DNA of 64,000 nucleotides from Leptospira biflexa serovar Patoc strain 'Patoc 1 (Paris)'. Its GTDB lineage: Bacteria > Spirochaetota > Leptospiria > Leptospirales > Leptospiraceae. A program made the position numbers and the translations under genes. This document shows, one piece after another, positions 36,391 to 44,725 of the stretch. Each line of letters opens with the position of its first letter. Positions within the stretch are counted from its first letter, which is position 1. Below the pieces are notes generated by a model. That model saw only the letters and a list, made by a program, of their open reading frames with translations, was not told the origin of the DNA and made no database searches. The stretch lies in contig NC_010602.1 of NCBI RefSeq assembly GCF_000017685.1, forward strand, positions 744,001-808,000, read 5' to 3'.

Positions 36391-37819
36391 TTTTGTGAAT
36401 CTGTATGAAATCTACCGTTTGCGCCACTGATCCAGGTGCACCTGACAGAATCACAACCGTATCTCCCGATTTTAATTTCCCTTCCGATTTTAACGTTTTA
36501 CTCATAAATGCGATCATGTCTGGAAACTTATCCATCATCGGCATCACATAGGATTCCACTCCCCAAAACAATTGCATCTTCCTTGCAGTTCCCAAAAAAG
36601 GAGTGAACGAATAAATAGGATTGAGCGGACGAAATTCCGATGAAAGTAAGGACGAATAACCTGACCTTGTGAAGTTGATGATTGCCTTTGCATGAATGGA
36701 TCTGGAGATCGATTCAGCAGCACTACCGAGAGCCGTTCGTTCCACTTCAAATTCAGTGCGGTTCATACTACGTAAATGAGATAAATAAATTTCCGATTCT
36801 TCTGCCGCTTGGATGATGCTCGTCATTGTTTTCACAGTTTCCACTGGGTATTTACCAGATGCAGTTTCTCCAGATAACATCACCGCATCAGTTCCATCCA
36901 TTACTGCATTTGCCACATCACTTGCCTCGGCCCTTGTGGGACGAGGGTTGTCAATCATTGTCTCTAACATCTGTGTGGCGGTGATGACTGGTTTTCCTCT
37001 TTGGTTTAGTTTTGTGATCATTTCTTTTTGGATGATCGGTACATACTGTGTATCAAGTTCCACACCTAAATCACCTCTCGCGATCATGATTCCATCGCAG
37101 TGATCAATGATTTCTTCGATATTTTGGATGGCTTCAGGTCGTTCTATTTTGGCGATAAGGCCTGCATAACTATCTTTCATAAATTGACGTGCCATCTCTA
37201 AATCATTTGCTCGTCTAACAAATGATAGGGCAATGTAATCCACTCCAAGAGAGAGTGCAAATTGTAAGTCTTCAATGTCTTTTTCAGAAAGTGCTGGGGC
37301 AGATATGGGAGTCCCTGGTAAGTTAATCCCTTTATTGTCTTTCAAAACCCCACCAATGACAGTTTCTAAAATTGCTTTTTCTTTCGATTTGGATTTTACA
37401 ACAAAGGCCAGTTTTCCATCGTCGATGAGAATTTTATGCCCAACATCGATATCATTTAAAATGTATTGGTAGGTACATCCAATCTCATCCCTGTTCCCTA
37501 AAAAATCTCCTTTGTTATTGATGGCGATTTGGTCCCCTGCTTTTAGTTCGATGGTACCTGCTCCGAGTTTGCCTGTGCGGATTTTGGGGCCTTGTAAATC
37601 AGCCAAAATCCCAATTGATTTTCCGGATTCCTGTTCACATTCCCGTAACAATTCAAAAATCTCTTTGTGGTATTCGTGAGTGGAATGAGAAAAGTTCATA
37701 CGAGCGAGGTCCATACCAGCATAAATTAAATTGAGAATTGTCTCTCGATTTGCTGAAGCAGGTCCAATGGTACAAATAATTTTCGTGCGTTTTTTGGGGA
37801 TTTTTAGGTCTTCCAGCAT
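36383..37819 (-). CDS. pyk: Pyruvate kinase
   Basis: About 478 residues from ATG 37819, matching usual bacterial pyruvate kinases. Motifs: TKIICTIGPAS, RMNFSHSTHEYH, the substrate/metal loop IAKIERPEAIQNIEEI, GIMIARGDLGVEL, and RPTRAEASDVANAV. It transfers phosphate from phosphoenolpyruvate to ADP. The frame opens to 37936, and ATG 37888 is an alternative. However, ATGACA / 17 bp / TACAAA can be read as a promoter across 37888, which favours the shorter start. Divergent from the deacetylase operon. Confidence 0.92.
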   Translation of the reverse strand: MLEDLKIPKKRTKIICTIGPASANRETILNLIYAGMDLARMNFSHSTHEYHKEIFELLRECEQESGKSIGILADLQGPKIRTGKLGAGTIELKAGDQIAINNKGDFLGNRDEIGCTYQYILNDIDVGHKILIDDGKLAFVVKSKSKEKAILETVIGGVLKDNKGINLPGTPISAPALSEKDIEDLQFALSLGVDYIALSFVRRANDLEMARQFMKDSYAGLIAKIERPEAIQNIEEIIDHCDGIMIARGDLGVELDTQYVPIIQKEMITKLNQRGKPVITATQMLETMIDNPRPTRAEASDVANAVMDGTDAVMLSGETASGKYPVETVKTMTSIIQAAEESEIYLSHLRSMNRTEFEVERTALGSAAESISRSIHAKAIINFTRSGYSSLLSSEFRPLNPIYSFTPFLGTARKMQLFWGVESYVMPMMDKFPDMIAFMSKTLKSEGKLKSGDTVVILSGAPGSVAQTVDFIQIHKIK

Positions 37820-37910
37820 AGACCCTAAACTTGGCTTTTTTGTTTTTTCCTGCAAGTAATTTGTATGGATTGAATTGACTTGTGTCATTTTTCGCAAAAA
37901 TATCAATTTA

Positions 37911-38810
37911 ATGGCATCAAATGCACTCGCTCTCATTTACCATTCTTCGTACAACCTCGAATTACCTGGTCATGTTTTCCCTGCTCATAAGTATTCCCAT
38001 CTTTATAACCGTGTCAAACGGGATCCAGTGTATGCATCTTGGGATATTCTTTTACCCAAAAAAGTTGATGATGCTGATTTAGAGTTAGTTCACACAAAAG
38101 AATATTTGGATGATCTTTTTAGTTACGAACACACACCAAGGACTATGTATTCCGAACTTCCATTAAATCGAAGTATTGTGGAAAGTTTTATGTATGGTGT
38201 GGGTGGGACAGTCCTTGCAAGTGAACTTTCCGACAAACACCAATTTGCTTTTAATATGGGTGGTGGATACCATCATAGTTTTCCTGACAGAGCAGAGGGA
38301 TTTTGTTATTTAAATGACGTTGCCATTGCGGTTAAGAAACAAAAAGAAACAAAGCCGGATATCAATGCACTCATCATTGACCTAGATTTACACCAAGGCA
38401 ATGGCAATTCGTATATTTTTCAATATGATGACAAAGTTTTCACATTTTCGATGCACCAAGGGAACCTTTACCCCAAGAAAGAAATATCTAACTTAGATGT
38501 GAATTTAGAACCCAATACCAAAGATGATGAATACCTTTCGATCCTAGAAACTTCTTTAAACCAAATACGAAAGGATTTTGATTCCAATATCATTTATTAT
38601 GTTGCAGGTGCCGATCCATATGAAGATGATTCACTTGGAGAACTAAAAATATCCATGAAAGGTTTAAAAGAAAGAGATTTGATGGTTAGAAAATTTGCTG
38701 AATCATTAAACATCCCTTGTGTTGTCACCTTGGCGGGTGGATATGCAAGAGACTTTCGTGATACAGTTGAAATTCACTTTAACACAATCACAGCTTTTGG
38801 TGAAAAATAA
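37911..38810 (+). CDS. Histone deacetylase-family (AcuC/Class I-like) hydrolase
   Basis: 300 residues from ATG 37911 (the frame opens at 37875). The arginase/deacetylase fold is marked by GGGYHHSFPDRAEGFCYLND (His121/His122), zinc ligands Asp159 and His161 in LDLHQGNG, Asp235 in GADPYEDD, and a catalytic-type Tyr278 in LAGGYA. It should remove acetyl or other acyl groups from protein lysines or small molecules. Bacterial substrates vary. It shares TAATG overlap with an uncharacterised gene, which is followed by a PP2C-type response regulator, so all three are likely one transcript. A second deacetylase lies at 54903. Confidence 0.87.
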   Translation: MASNALALIYHSSYNLELPGHVFPAHKYSHLYNRVKRDPVYASWDILLPKKVDDADLELVHTKEYLDDLFSYEHTPRTMYSELPLNRSIVESFMYGVGGTVLASELSDKHQFAFNMGGGYHHSFPDRAEGFCYLNDVAIAVKKQKETKPDINALIIDLDLHQGNGNSYIFQYDDKVFTFSMHQGNLYPKKEISNLDVNLEPNTKDDEYLSILETSLNQIRKDFDSNIIYYVAGADPYEDDSLGELKISMKGLKERDLMVRKFAESLNIPCVVTLAGGYARDFRDTVEIHFNTITAFGEK

Positions 38811-39625
38811 TGGGAGTATTTTCTTCAACAGACAAAAAGAAAAACCAGAGCGATTGGTTGAGTCTGGACGATTTGTCTTTGGTTGATGTATCAAAAGAAT
38901 TAAATACCTCCTTAAACATGGAACCAAAACTTTTCAATCGGTTTACTCATTATGAAGTAGAACAGTTGTTAGTTAGTTCGGGAATGATTTCCGCTGTGGA
39001 AAAACGCGGATTTCACAATCCGATTATCGAACTAGAAATTCTCAACGACTTTGATAATCGCATTTATATCAAAACAGAATCTAAAAAAATTTTAGTCCAT
39101 ACTCGCCTCAAAGTATCTCAGTTCCAATTGAAAGGTGACGATGAACAGTTTCCTATGATTTATATCGATTGGTTACTCACACAAAACATCAATTTTGAAC
39201 CAGGTGATCTCAAAAAAGAATTGTACTTTGGACAAGAATACCCTGGCTTAAATGTTTTGAATGAGTTCACAGATTTCATTCGAGTGCTCTCAAAACGATT
39301 GGGTACTTCTGGTGCTTTTAATGTGCCAGAATACTTCCATGATGCCGTTTTATTTTCCAGAAAGTTTCGTTTCATTGATCCAGAAAAAGAGGGTACATTT
39401 CGTGCGCTTGTTCGAAATTTTCGTGGGACAAATCTCCGAAGTTTATCTTCACAAATCCATCAAAACAGAGTTCAGTATGAAAATGGAGAACTGTATGAAT
39501 GGAAATATGGGGAGATGATTTCTTGCACCGATCCCTATTTAGAGAAAAAAGTCTTCCATGAAGCGTATTTTCGCCGAGTGGATGAAGTAAAAGAAAAACT
39601 AAAATTCCAATTGGTCTCAAAATAA
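38810..39625 (+). CDS. Uncharacterised protein in deacetylase / response-regulator operon
   Basis: 271 residues with no signal peptide or membrane helix. I do not recognise the family. It is mixed alpha/beta with several charged segments, and the middle holds FPMIYIDWLLTQNINFEPGD. It has no clear catalytic motif. Its ATG overlaps the stop of the deacetylase gene by one base (TAATG), so translation is coupled. The response regulator follows after 28 bases. A partner or substrate adaptor role is only a guess. Confidence 0.75.
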   Translation: MGVFSSTDKKKNQSDWLSLDDLSLVDVSKELNTSLNMEPKLFNRFTHYEVEQLLVSSGMISAVEKRGFHNPIIELEILNDFDNRIYIKTESKKILVHTRLKVSQFQLKGDDEQFPMIYIDWLLTQNINFEPGDLKKELYFGQEYPGLNVLNEFTDFIRVLSKRLGTSGAFNVPEYFHDAVLFSRKFRFIDPEKEGTFRALVRNFRGTNLRSLSSQIHQNRVQYENGELYEWKYGEMISCTDPYLEKKVFHEAYFRRVDEVKEKLKFQLVSK

Positions 39626-39653
39626 GCTTCTGAAACTCCGATAATCATCGTAG

Positions 39654-40766
39654 ATGTCCGAGTATTCTTTTAAACCTGAAATTCTCATCATAGATGATGA
39701 TACCGAAATCTGTGAAACTTTAGAATTGATCGTGAATGGGTTAGGATACTTTGTCCGGTATTTCACTAATCCATTACAAGGATTGGAATACTTCGAAAGG
39801 GAAAAAAATCCCATCGTGTTTCTGGATGTAAACATGCCTCAAACTTCTGGATTGGAAGTTTTACCAAAAATCAAAGCAATCGATTCCAAAACACAAGTAC
39901 TCATGATGACAGGAGAACACGACATCCAAACAGTTGTCTCTTCTTTGTATCATAGGGCATCCGATTTTATTTTAAAACCATTCCATACAAAATCCATTGA
40001 GGCGGCCATTTCTAGAGCATTTGAGTATTATAATTTTCTAAAAGATAAAGAGTCAATGGATGAGTCGATCAAACGAGACCTTCGTCTTGCCGCAAAAATC
40101 CAATCCAAAACGATGAATTTACCTACTTTAAAGTATAAAATTCACTCTGAAATCAAACCAGTCAGCTTTGTCTCTGGAGATTTTTTCCAAGTGATCCCAC
40201 TCGATGTTGACAGAACATTGATCCTAATGGGTGATATTGAAGGCCATGGTGTGACTTCTGGACTCATTGCGATACTGATGACAACCATTCATAAGGAACT
40301 TGCAAGAACGACAACAGTTGCCCCATCTGAGTTGTTGTCTCGATTGAATCGAGAATTATGTAATGAAATTGGAACTCATAGTATGACAGCGATTAGTATC
40401 GTAGTGAATCATACTGAAAAAAAAATTACTTATGCAAGGGGTGGACATCCTTTCCCAATTGTATTCCCAAAAGACAGTCGAGCACCTATGATCTTACAAG
40501 ACCAATCGGGACAAATTTTAGGAATCCTGAAAGATATGGAGTTTGCAGAAAACCAAATCCAAGTGGATTCTCGAGATATTCTATTTTTGTATTCGGACGG
40601 ACTCCTTGCCTCAAGCACTCATCCACTTGTACAATCGTTAGTGCAATTGCCCGCAGGAGAGAATCGATTTGACGCGATGAAAGCAGAAATCTCCAATTAT
40701 ATCCAATATTTGGAATCTTCTTCTAAAGCATCGGATGACATATCTTATTTGCTTCTAGAGATTTAA
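39654..40766 (+). CDS. Response regulator with PP2C (RsbU/SpoIIE-like) phosphatase output
   Basis: 370 residues. Receiver domain (about 8-125): IIDDDTEIC acidic pocket, phospho-acceptor Asp58 in FLDVNMP, Thr in LMMTGEHD and Lys in FILKPFH. The PP2C domain (about 155-370) has metal-binding aspartates in FVSGDFFQV, LMGDIEGHG, LYSDGL and SDDISYLLL. Such regulators dephosphorylate anti-sigma antagonist proteins after phosphorylation of the receiver. No anti-sigma or antagonist gene lies adjacent; the operon mates are a deacetylase and an unknown protein. The 3' end overlaps the convergent GT-C-like gene by 44 bases. Confidence 0.88.
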   Translation: MSEYSFKPEILIIDDDTEICETLELIVNGLGYFVRYFTNPLQGLEYFEREKNPIVFLDVNMPQTSGLEVLPKIKAIDSKTQVLMMTGEHDIQTVVSSLYHRASDFILKPFHTKSIEAAISRAFEYYNFLKDKESMDESIKRDLRLAAKIQSKTMNLPTLKYKIHSEIKPVSFVSGDFFQVIPLDVDRTLILMGDIEGHGVTSGLIAILMTTIHKELARTTTVAPSELLSRLNRELCNEIGTHSMTAISIVVNHTEKKITYARGGHPFPIVFPKDSRAPMILQDQSGQILGILKDMEFAENQIQVDSRDILFLYSDGLLASSTHPLVQSLVQLPAGENRFDAMKAEISNYIQYLESSSKASDDISYLLLEI

Positions 40767-42339
40767 GATACAAAACATTTGTTTTTGTTGCTTCCGTTAG
40801 AAATACATTCAGATTTTCTTTTGATTTGAATGTTCCTTTTAAAAAACCATCTTTCCATTGCTTTCGATGTTGCTTCATAGATTCAATTAGGAATTTTTTT
40901 TCTGGGAAATCACATAACTGTTTGGTGATGTATTCCCCCTTAAAAAATAAAAAATCACCTTTAGCGAAAAACTTTTTATCTTCTTTCGGTAAACTTTTGA
41001 TGAAAAATTCATTCTCATTTGCATAAGTAAAGATTGATTTTTTTGTGATCTCCCAAAGCAATTCATCTTTCGGATTGGTTTTGTTAAGTTGTATTGCTGA
41101 TACAATGACAAGTGTTGTTCCAAACATTAGGAGTGGAATCCATTCCCAAACAATACGAGCCTCATGTTTCCAATATAAAAATGCCAAAAAGGTGATGGGT
41201 AACCAGTAAAATCCCATTAAATCCCAGTCAGCTGGAAATCCTAATTGTGGATTATGGAAAAAACCATGTAGGAAAAATGCCAAAATTACAACTAACATCA
41301 GTTTGTGAAAAGGATTGTTGATGAACAGTTTCCACTTTTCTTTTTGAAATGTAAACTGGTAGAGTAAGTAGAATGCGGACAAAAAAACATTCCAAAAAAG
41401 AACGGAAAGTATCTCTTTAAAATGGTTGGCGGATATCCATCGTTTGAATGGATAAAATGGCGGGTGGATGAGGTGAGTGCTATTATGATCCACTGTCGGG
41501 TCATGGAAGGCACTAAAGTATACAAACCAAGGCAATAGTATCATTGATCCAAGTAGCGTACAAAAAACCAGATGTTTGATCTTTTTTTCTTTTGGAGAAT
41601 GATATATCCACAAATAAACCAATACAATTACTAAATAACCAGATACTAAATGGAATAACATCGACAAGGCGACAAGTGCCGTGCTTCCATACAAAAGAAA
41701 GTCATTTTCTTCTGGTCTGTTTGTATATCTATATAAAAATAAATACAAACTTAAGTGAGTTGCTGTGACTAATGTATAATTTTCAGCATATCCAAATCCA
41801 AGTAAAATCCCACCCGAAGAAAGAAGAAAAAGTATCGATACGTCTTTTGATTGTTTTTTACCTATAGACAAAAAAACAAATAAAAAGAAAACACCGGCTA
41901 CATATGATAGAATCGAATAGGAAAGAACTGGATCTTCGGGGAATTGAAAAGAGGATAAAACATGGGTGAGTTGGCTATGTAGGATACTTTCCAAAATTTC
42001 ATCTAAGGTAAATTGGAATCCAAAGAGTTTTGTTTCTAATAGATTGGTTTCTAATAATAAAAGTCCATCCCCCCAACTCCGATTGAGGATGGGAAAACAT
42101 AACATAAACAAAAAGTAAAAACTCGCGATGATCCAATTGGAAGGTAAATAATTTTGAAACGAGTGTTCTAAAAAAGAATGTTTCGTTTTGAAATAAAGTA
42201 AGAAGGACTGGAACAATACAAATAGTATCAAAATGGCAAAATAAGTGACTTCATCCCCTGGGAAAAACCAAGGTTTGGTGGGAAGCCATAACGAAAAACC
42301 GACAAAGAGATAGGGTAGGTAAAGTGTTAAGTATTTCAT
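40723..42339 (-). CDS. Polytopic membrane protein, GT-C glycosyltransferase-like
   Basis: 538 residues with about eleven to twelve membrane helices. An acidic loop near residue 90 (RSWGDGLLLLE), where GT-C enzymes place catalytic acids, and the AENYTLVTATHL and FPADWDLMGF segments suggest a GT-C-type glycosyltransferase using a lipid-linked sugar. That is a topology-based inference. The last 110 residues are soluble and charged. Its ATG overlaps the stop of the papain-like-fold gene by 4 bases (ATGA). It is the third gene of a lipoprotein / hydrolase / membrane protein unit. Confidence 0.68.
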   Translation of the reverse strand: MKYLTLYLPYLFVGFSLWLPTKPWFFPGDEVTYFAILILFVLFQSFLLYFKTKHSFLEHSFQNYLPSNWIIASFYFLFMLCFPILNRSWGDGLLLLETNLLETKLFGFQFTLDEILESILHSQLTHVLSSFQFPEDPVLSYSILSYVAGVFFLFVFLSIGKKQSKDVSILFLLSSGGILLGFGYAENYTLVTATHLSLYLFLYRYTNRPEENDFLLYGSTALVALSMLFHLVSGYLVIVLVYLWIYHSPKEKKIKHLVFCTLLGSMILLPWFVYFSAFHDPTVDHNSTHLIHPPFYPFKRWISANHFKEILSVLFWNVFLSAFYLLYQFTFQKEKWKLFINNPFHKLMLVVILAFFLHGFFHNPQLGFPADWDLMGFYWLPITFLAFLYWKHEARIVWEWIPLLMFGTTLVIVSAIQLNKTNPKDELLWEITKKSIFTYANENEFFIKSLPKEDKKFFAKGDFLFFKGEYITKQLCDFPEKKFLIESMKQHRKQWKDGFLKGTFKSKENLNVFLTEATKTNVLYLKSLEANKICHPML

Positions 42340-44192
42340 TGGGATTCTATTTCGTAATATTCTTCTGGAATTTCTTCAGCTGTTAAAAATGGAAAATGAC
42401 CTTTTCTGATATTAAAGAAAAAAAGCTCAGGAAGGCTATAAAATATAGATTCTGTTCCTTTTCCAAAATCCTTCCCTTTGTCCATAGGTGACTTCAAAAC
42501 TCCAATCCCCGTATAACCGAGTCCCCAGATGGCATTTGCCAATCCAAAAATGGGACGACTCCAAACACTCTCTTCTGTAAAAAATAAAAACGAATGATCC
42601 ATTGGATTTTGAGAATAGATTTTGGAAGTGGGAACAAAACGTTCGGTTATATTTTTTTCTGTCCAGTCTTTGATTTGGTTTCGTTTTAGATTTCTATACG
42701 ATGGATAAAATTTATAATTTTTTTTGTCAGACCTTAAGTCAATTTTTAAAGCCGCAACCGAAGGAATAAAATTCAAACCAAACACGTTATTTGTCAGCGG
42801 AGTCCAAAAGATTTCATCACCAATTTTCCCATTAGGGAACATTAAATTAAGATAATGGAATAATTCATTCGTACAGTTTTGTAAAACTAAATGGTATGAA
42901 TATAAGTCTTGGATATTTTTTGTATATGTTTTCCATTGTTTTTCTCTGTTAGCGGTTTCATCTTTTGATCCAGATTGGATGTTGGGATTGATGTTCCAAG
43001 GATAAGGATTTTTTCCTTCCAAATTGAATTCAACTCCTTCTGTAAAAGATTTCCCTTCGATAAAACTTTGGTAACGAGACAAAAAAGATTCCCAATTATA
43101 AAAATGAATCGGATGGTAACCTTTTCCAAATTCTTTTCGTTTTTCAATCAAGATTTGATCGTATTCTTTTTGTTTGGTGTTTAGAATGGATACAGGTATC
43201 TCGGTAAACTCCAAATAGGAAAAACCTGTGAAGTTTTTTTTCGGAAATACAATTTGTCCTTCTTCAATGGATTTTTGTAGATAGAGGATACGTAAGAGAA
43301 GAGTCATCTCTTCCCAATCCTTACAATCATTTTCTAAAATGCATAATTTCAACTCGGATACAAGTTTAGAACGGTAGTGTTTCCAAAGTTTCACTTCGTC
43401 TAACGTGAGAGAAAATTGTTTCCCTTCTAATTTTACAAATGCCTGATCATACAAAAGGACTGGGTTTACTAAAAACTGACGCACAAAATACTTTCGCTCG
43501 TTTTGGATGAGTCTGTTCGTATCGGTTTCTATGTTTGCGATGAGGCGAAGGGGGGAACTCGTATCGGGCAAAGTAGTGACATTTATTCGATCAACTTCAG
43601 TAGGACCATTAAACAAACGGTTTATGTCATTTTTGATCGAAATAAAATCTTTTTTTTGAAAGGAAAAAAGTTTTGGGATTGGTGAGTTTGGATCTTCGAT
43701 TTTTATGAAATATCCAAACCCAGTAATGTTATTTTGAAAATATTCTTTAGTTTTCTCTTGATTGGTCCATTCCCAATCTTCTTCTAAATTTTTTTGGTTT
43801 TGGATGTGTGTCTCCTGTACCAAATACAATTCATTCCATTTTTGGCGTAATGTTTGTTTGGCGGATTCTGAAAGATTCCATTCATAAAATTCAATATTTC
43901 GATTTTCAATCACACCATACTGGAAACGAAAGTTATCCCAAGCTTCGCGAACAATGTGGAAAATTTTGTCTTCAAAAGAAAATTGTAAATGATAAACACG
44001 GTCGCCGAGGAGCAAAGCGGAATGTCCCCCACTGGATTGGCCAGAGTTGGAATCGATGTATAAAAATCCATAACGGTTTTGTTTCTTTGGAATGGGAGAA
44101 GATAATATGGGAAAAAGGAAATTGAGAAGGAAAAATAAAATGAAAAATATAATGACGAGGGCGGAAGGTTTCCGCCCAAAAAACTTGTGAAT
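42336..44192 (-). CDS. Exported papain-like-fold (permuted NlpC/P60 or DUF4105-like) protein, probable ATT start
   Basis: About 618 residues if translation starts at ATT 44192. The frame is open upstream of the first usual start (TTG 44015). It encodes a basic n-region (HKFFGRK), a long hydrophobic segment and then GQSSGGHSALLLGDRVYHLQ. This motif, with His57 and His68, and a distant LQNCTNELFHYL (Cys440) fit the His-then-Cys order of circularly permuted papain-like enzymes (LRAT, YiiX, PPPDE, DUF4105). DUF4105 relatives include lipoprotein N-acyltransferases. The histidine motif would be lost with a TTG 44015 start, so the upstream region is probably translated. ATT overlaps the stop codon of the lipoprotein gene (TAATT), like common TAATG couplings. 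Substrate unknown. Confidence 0.6.
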   Translation of the reverse strand: MHKFFGRKPSALVIIFFILFFLLNFLFPILSSPIPKKQNRYGFLYIDSNSGQSSGGHSALLLGDRVYHLQFSFEDKIFHIVREAWDNFRFQYGVIENRNIEFYEWNLSESAKQTLRQKWNELYLVQETHIQNQKNLEEDWEWTNQEKTKEYFQNNITGFGYFIKIEDPNSPIPKLFSFQKKDFISIKNDINRLFNGPTEVDRINVTTLPDTSSPLRLIANIETDTNRLIQNERKYFVRQFLVNPVLLYDQAFVKLEGKQFSLTLDEVKLWKHYRSKLVSELKLCILENDCKDWEEMTLLLRILYLQKSIEEGQIVFPKKNFTGFSYLEFTEIPVSILNTKQKEYDQILIEKRKEFGKGYHPIHFYNWESFLSRYQSFIEGKSFTEGVEFNLEGKNPYPWNINPNIQSGSKDETANREKQWKTYTKNIQDLYSYHLVLQNCTNELFHYLNLMFPNGKIGDEIFWTPLTNNVFGLNFIPSVAALKIDLRSDKKNYKFYPSYRNLKRNQIKDWTEKNITERFVPTSKIYSQNPMDHSFLFFTEESVWSRPIFGLANAIWGLGYTGIGVLKSPMDKGKDFGKGTESIFYSLPELFFFNIRKGHFPFLTAEEIPEEYYEIESQ

Positions 44193-44656
44193 TATAAATT
44201 GTAACCTTTTGATACGAGTTTTGCGACAACTACATTTTGTTTTGCCACATCTTCTGTTACTAACTTCATTTCAGAAGGAGAAAGATTTGCTTGTTTTAAA
44301 CCTTGTCCAATGGCAATGTAAGTGGAAGGATTGGATTTCCAAGCAACAACTCCATGTTTTTTAGCAATCAGAGCCAGTTGGTTTTCCAATTCTTGTTTTT
44401 GGTTTTCATAACGAATTTGTAAAGTTACACTTGCTATGATGTCTTCTTTGTATTCGTTCATTGCTTTTTCTTTTTCTTCTTCTGAAATAGAAGAGATACT
44501 TTTCGAAATCGATTTGACCAATGCAGATGTAGAATCGGAAACCGATACACCTAAACGGCTCGCACTACCGGAAGCGGAATCTAAAATAGAACAATTGTTA
44601 ACTGATGTGAACAATGCCAAAGCAGAAATCAATGTGAAAACTTTTATGGAACGCAT
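44192..44656 (-). CDS. Putative lipoprotein, Leptospira-type
   Basis: 154 residues. A hydrophobic signal segment (VFTLISALALFTSV) is followed by NNCS, a loose lipobox-like site; lipid attachment is likely but not certain. The mature part is Ser-rich and then mostly helical (EEEKEKAMNEYKEDIIASVT, then NQKQELENQLALIAKKHG). It starts at ATG 44656. The following enzyme gene seems to begin on the TAA of this gene. Function unknown, but its coupling suggests it partners with, or is a substrate of, that enzyme. Confidence 0.72.
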   Translation of the reverse strand: MRSIKVFTLISALALFTSVNNCSILDSASGSASRLGVSVSDSTSALVKSISKSISSISEEEKEKAMNEYKEDIIASVTLQIRYENQKQELENQLALIAKKHGVVAWKSNPSTYIAIGQGLKQANLSPSEMKLVTEDVAKQNVVVAKLVSKGYNL

Positions 44657-44725
44657 AAAAAACCTCTTACGTCGAATTGCAAAAATTCTAAGTTTATTTT
44701 GAAAACCGTCAATGAATTTTCTTTC

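Noticed and set aside
43910..44229. Frames of 85-89 residues on the minus strand over the lipoprotein/enzyme junction
   Set aside because: They are in other frames than the enzyme and break its hydrophobic segment and GGHS motif. A frameshift is not needed because the enzyme frame is itself open.
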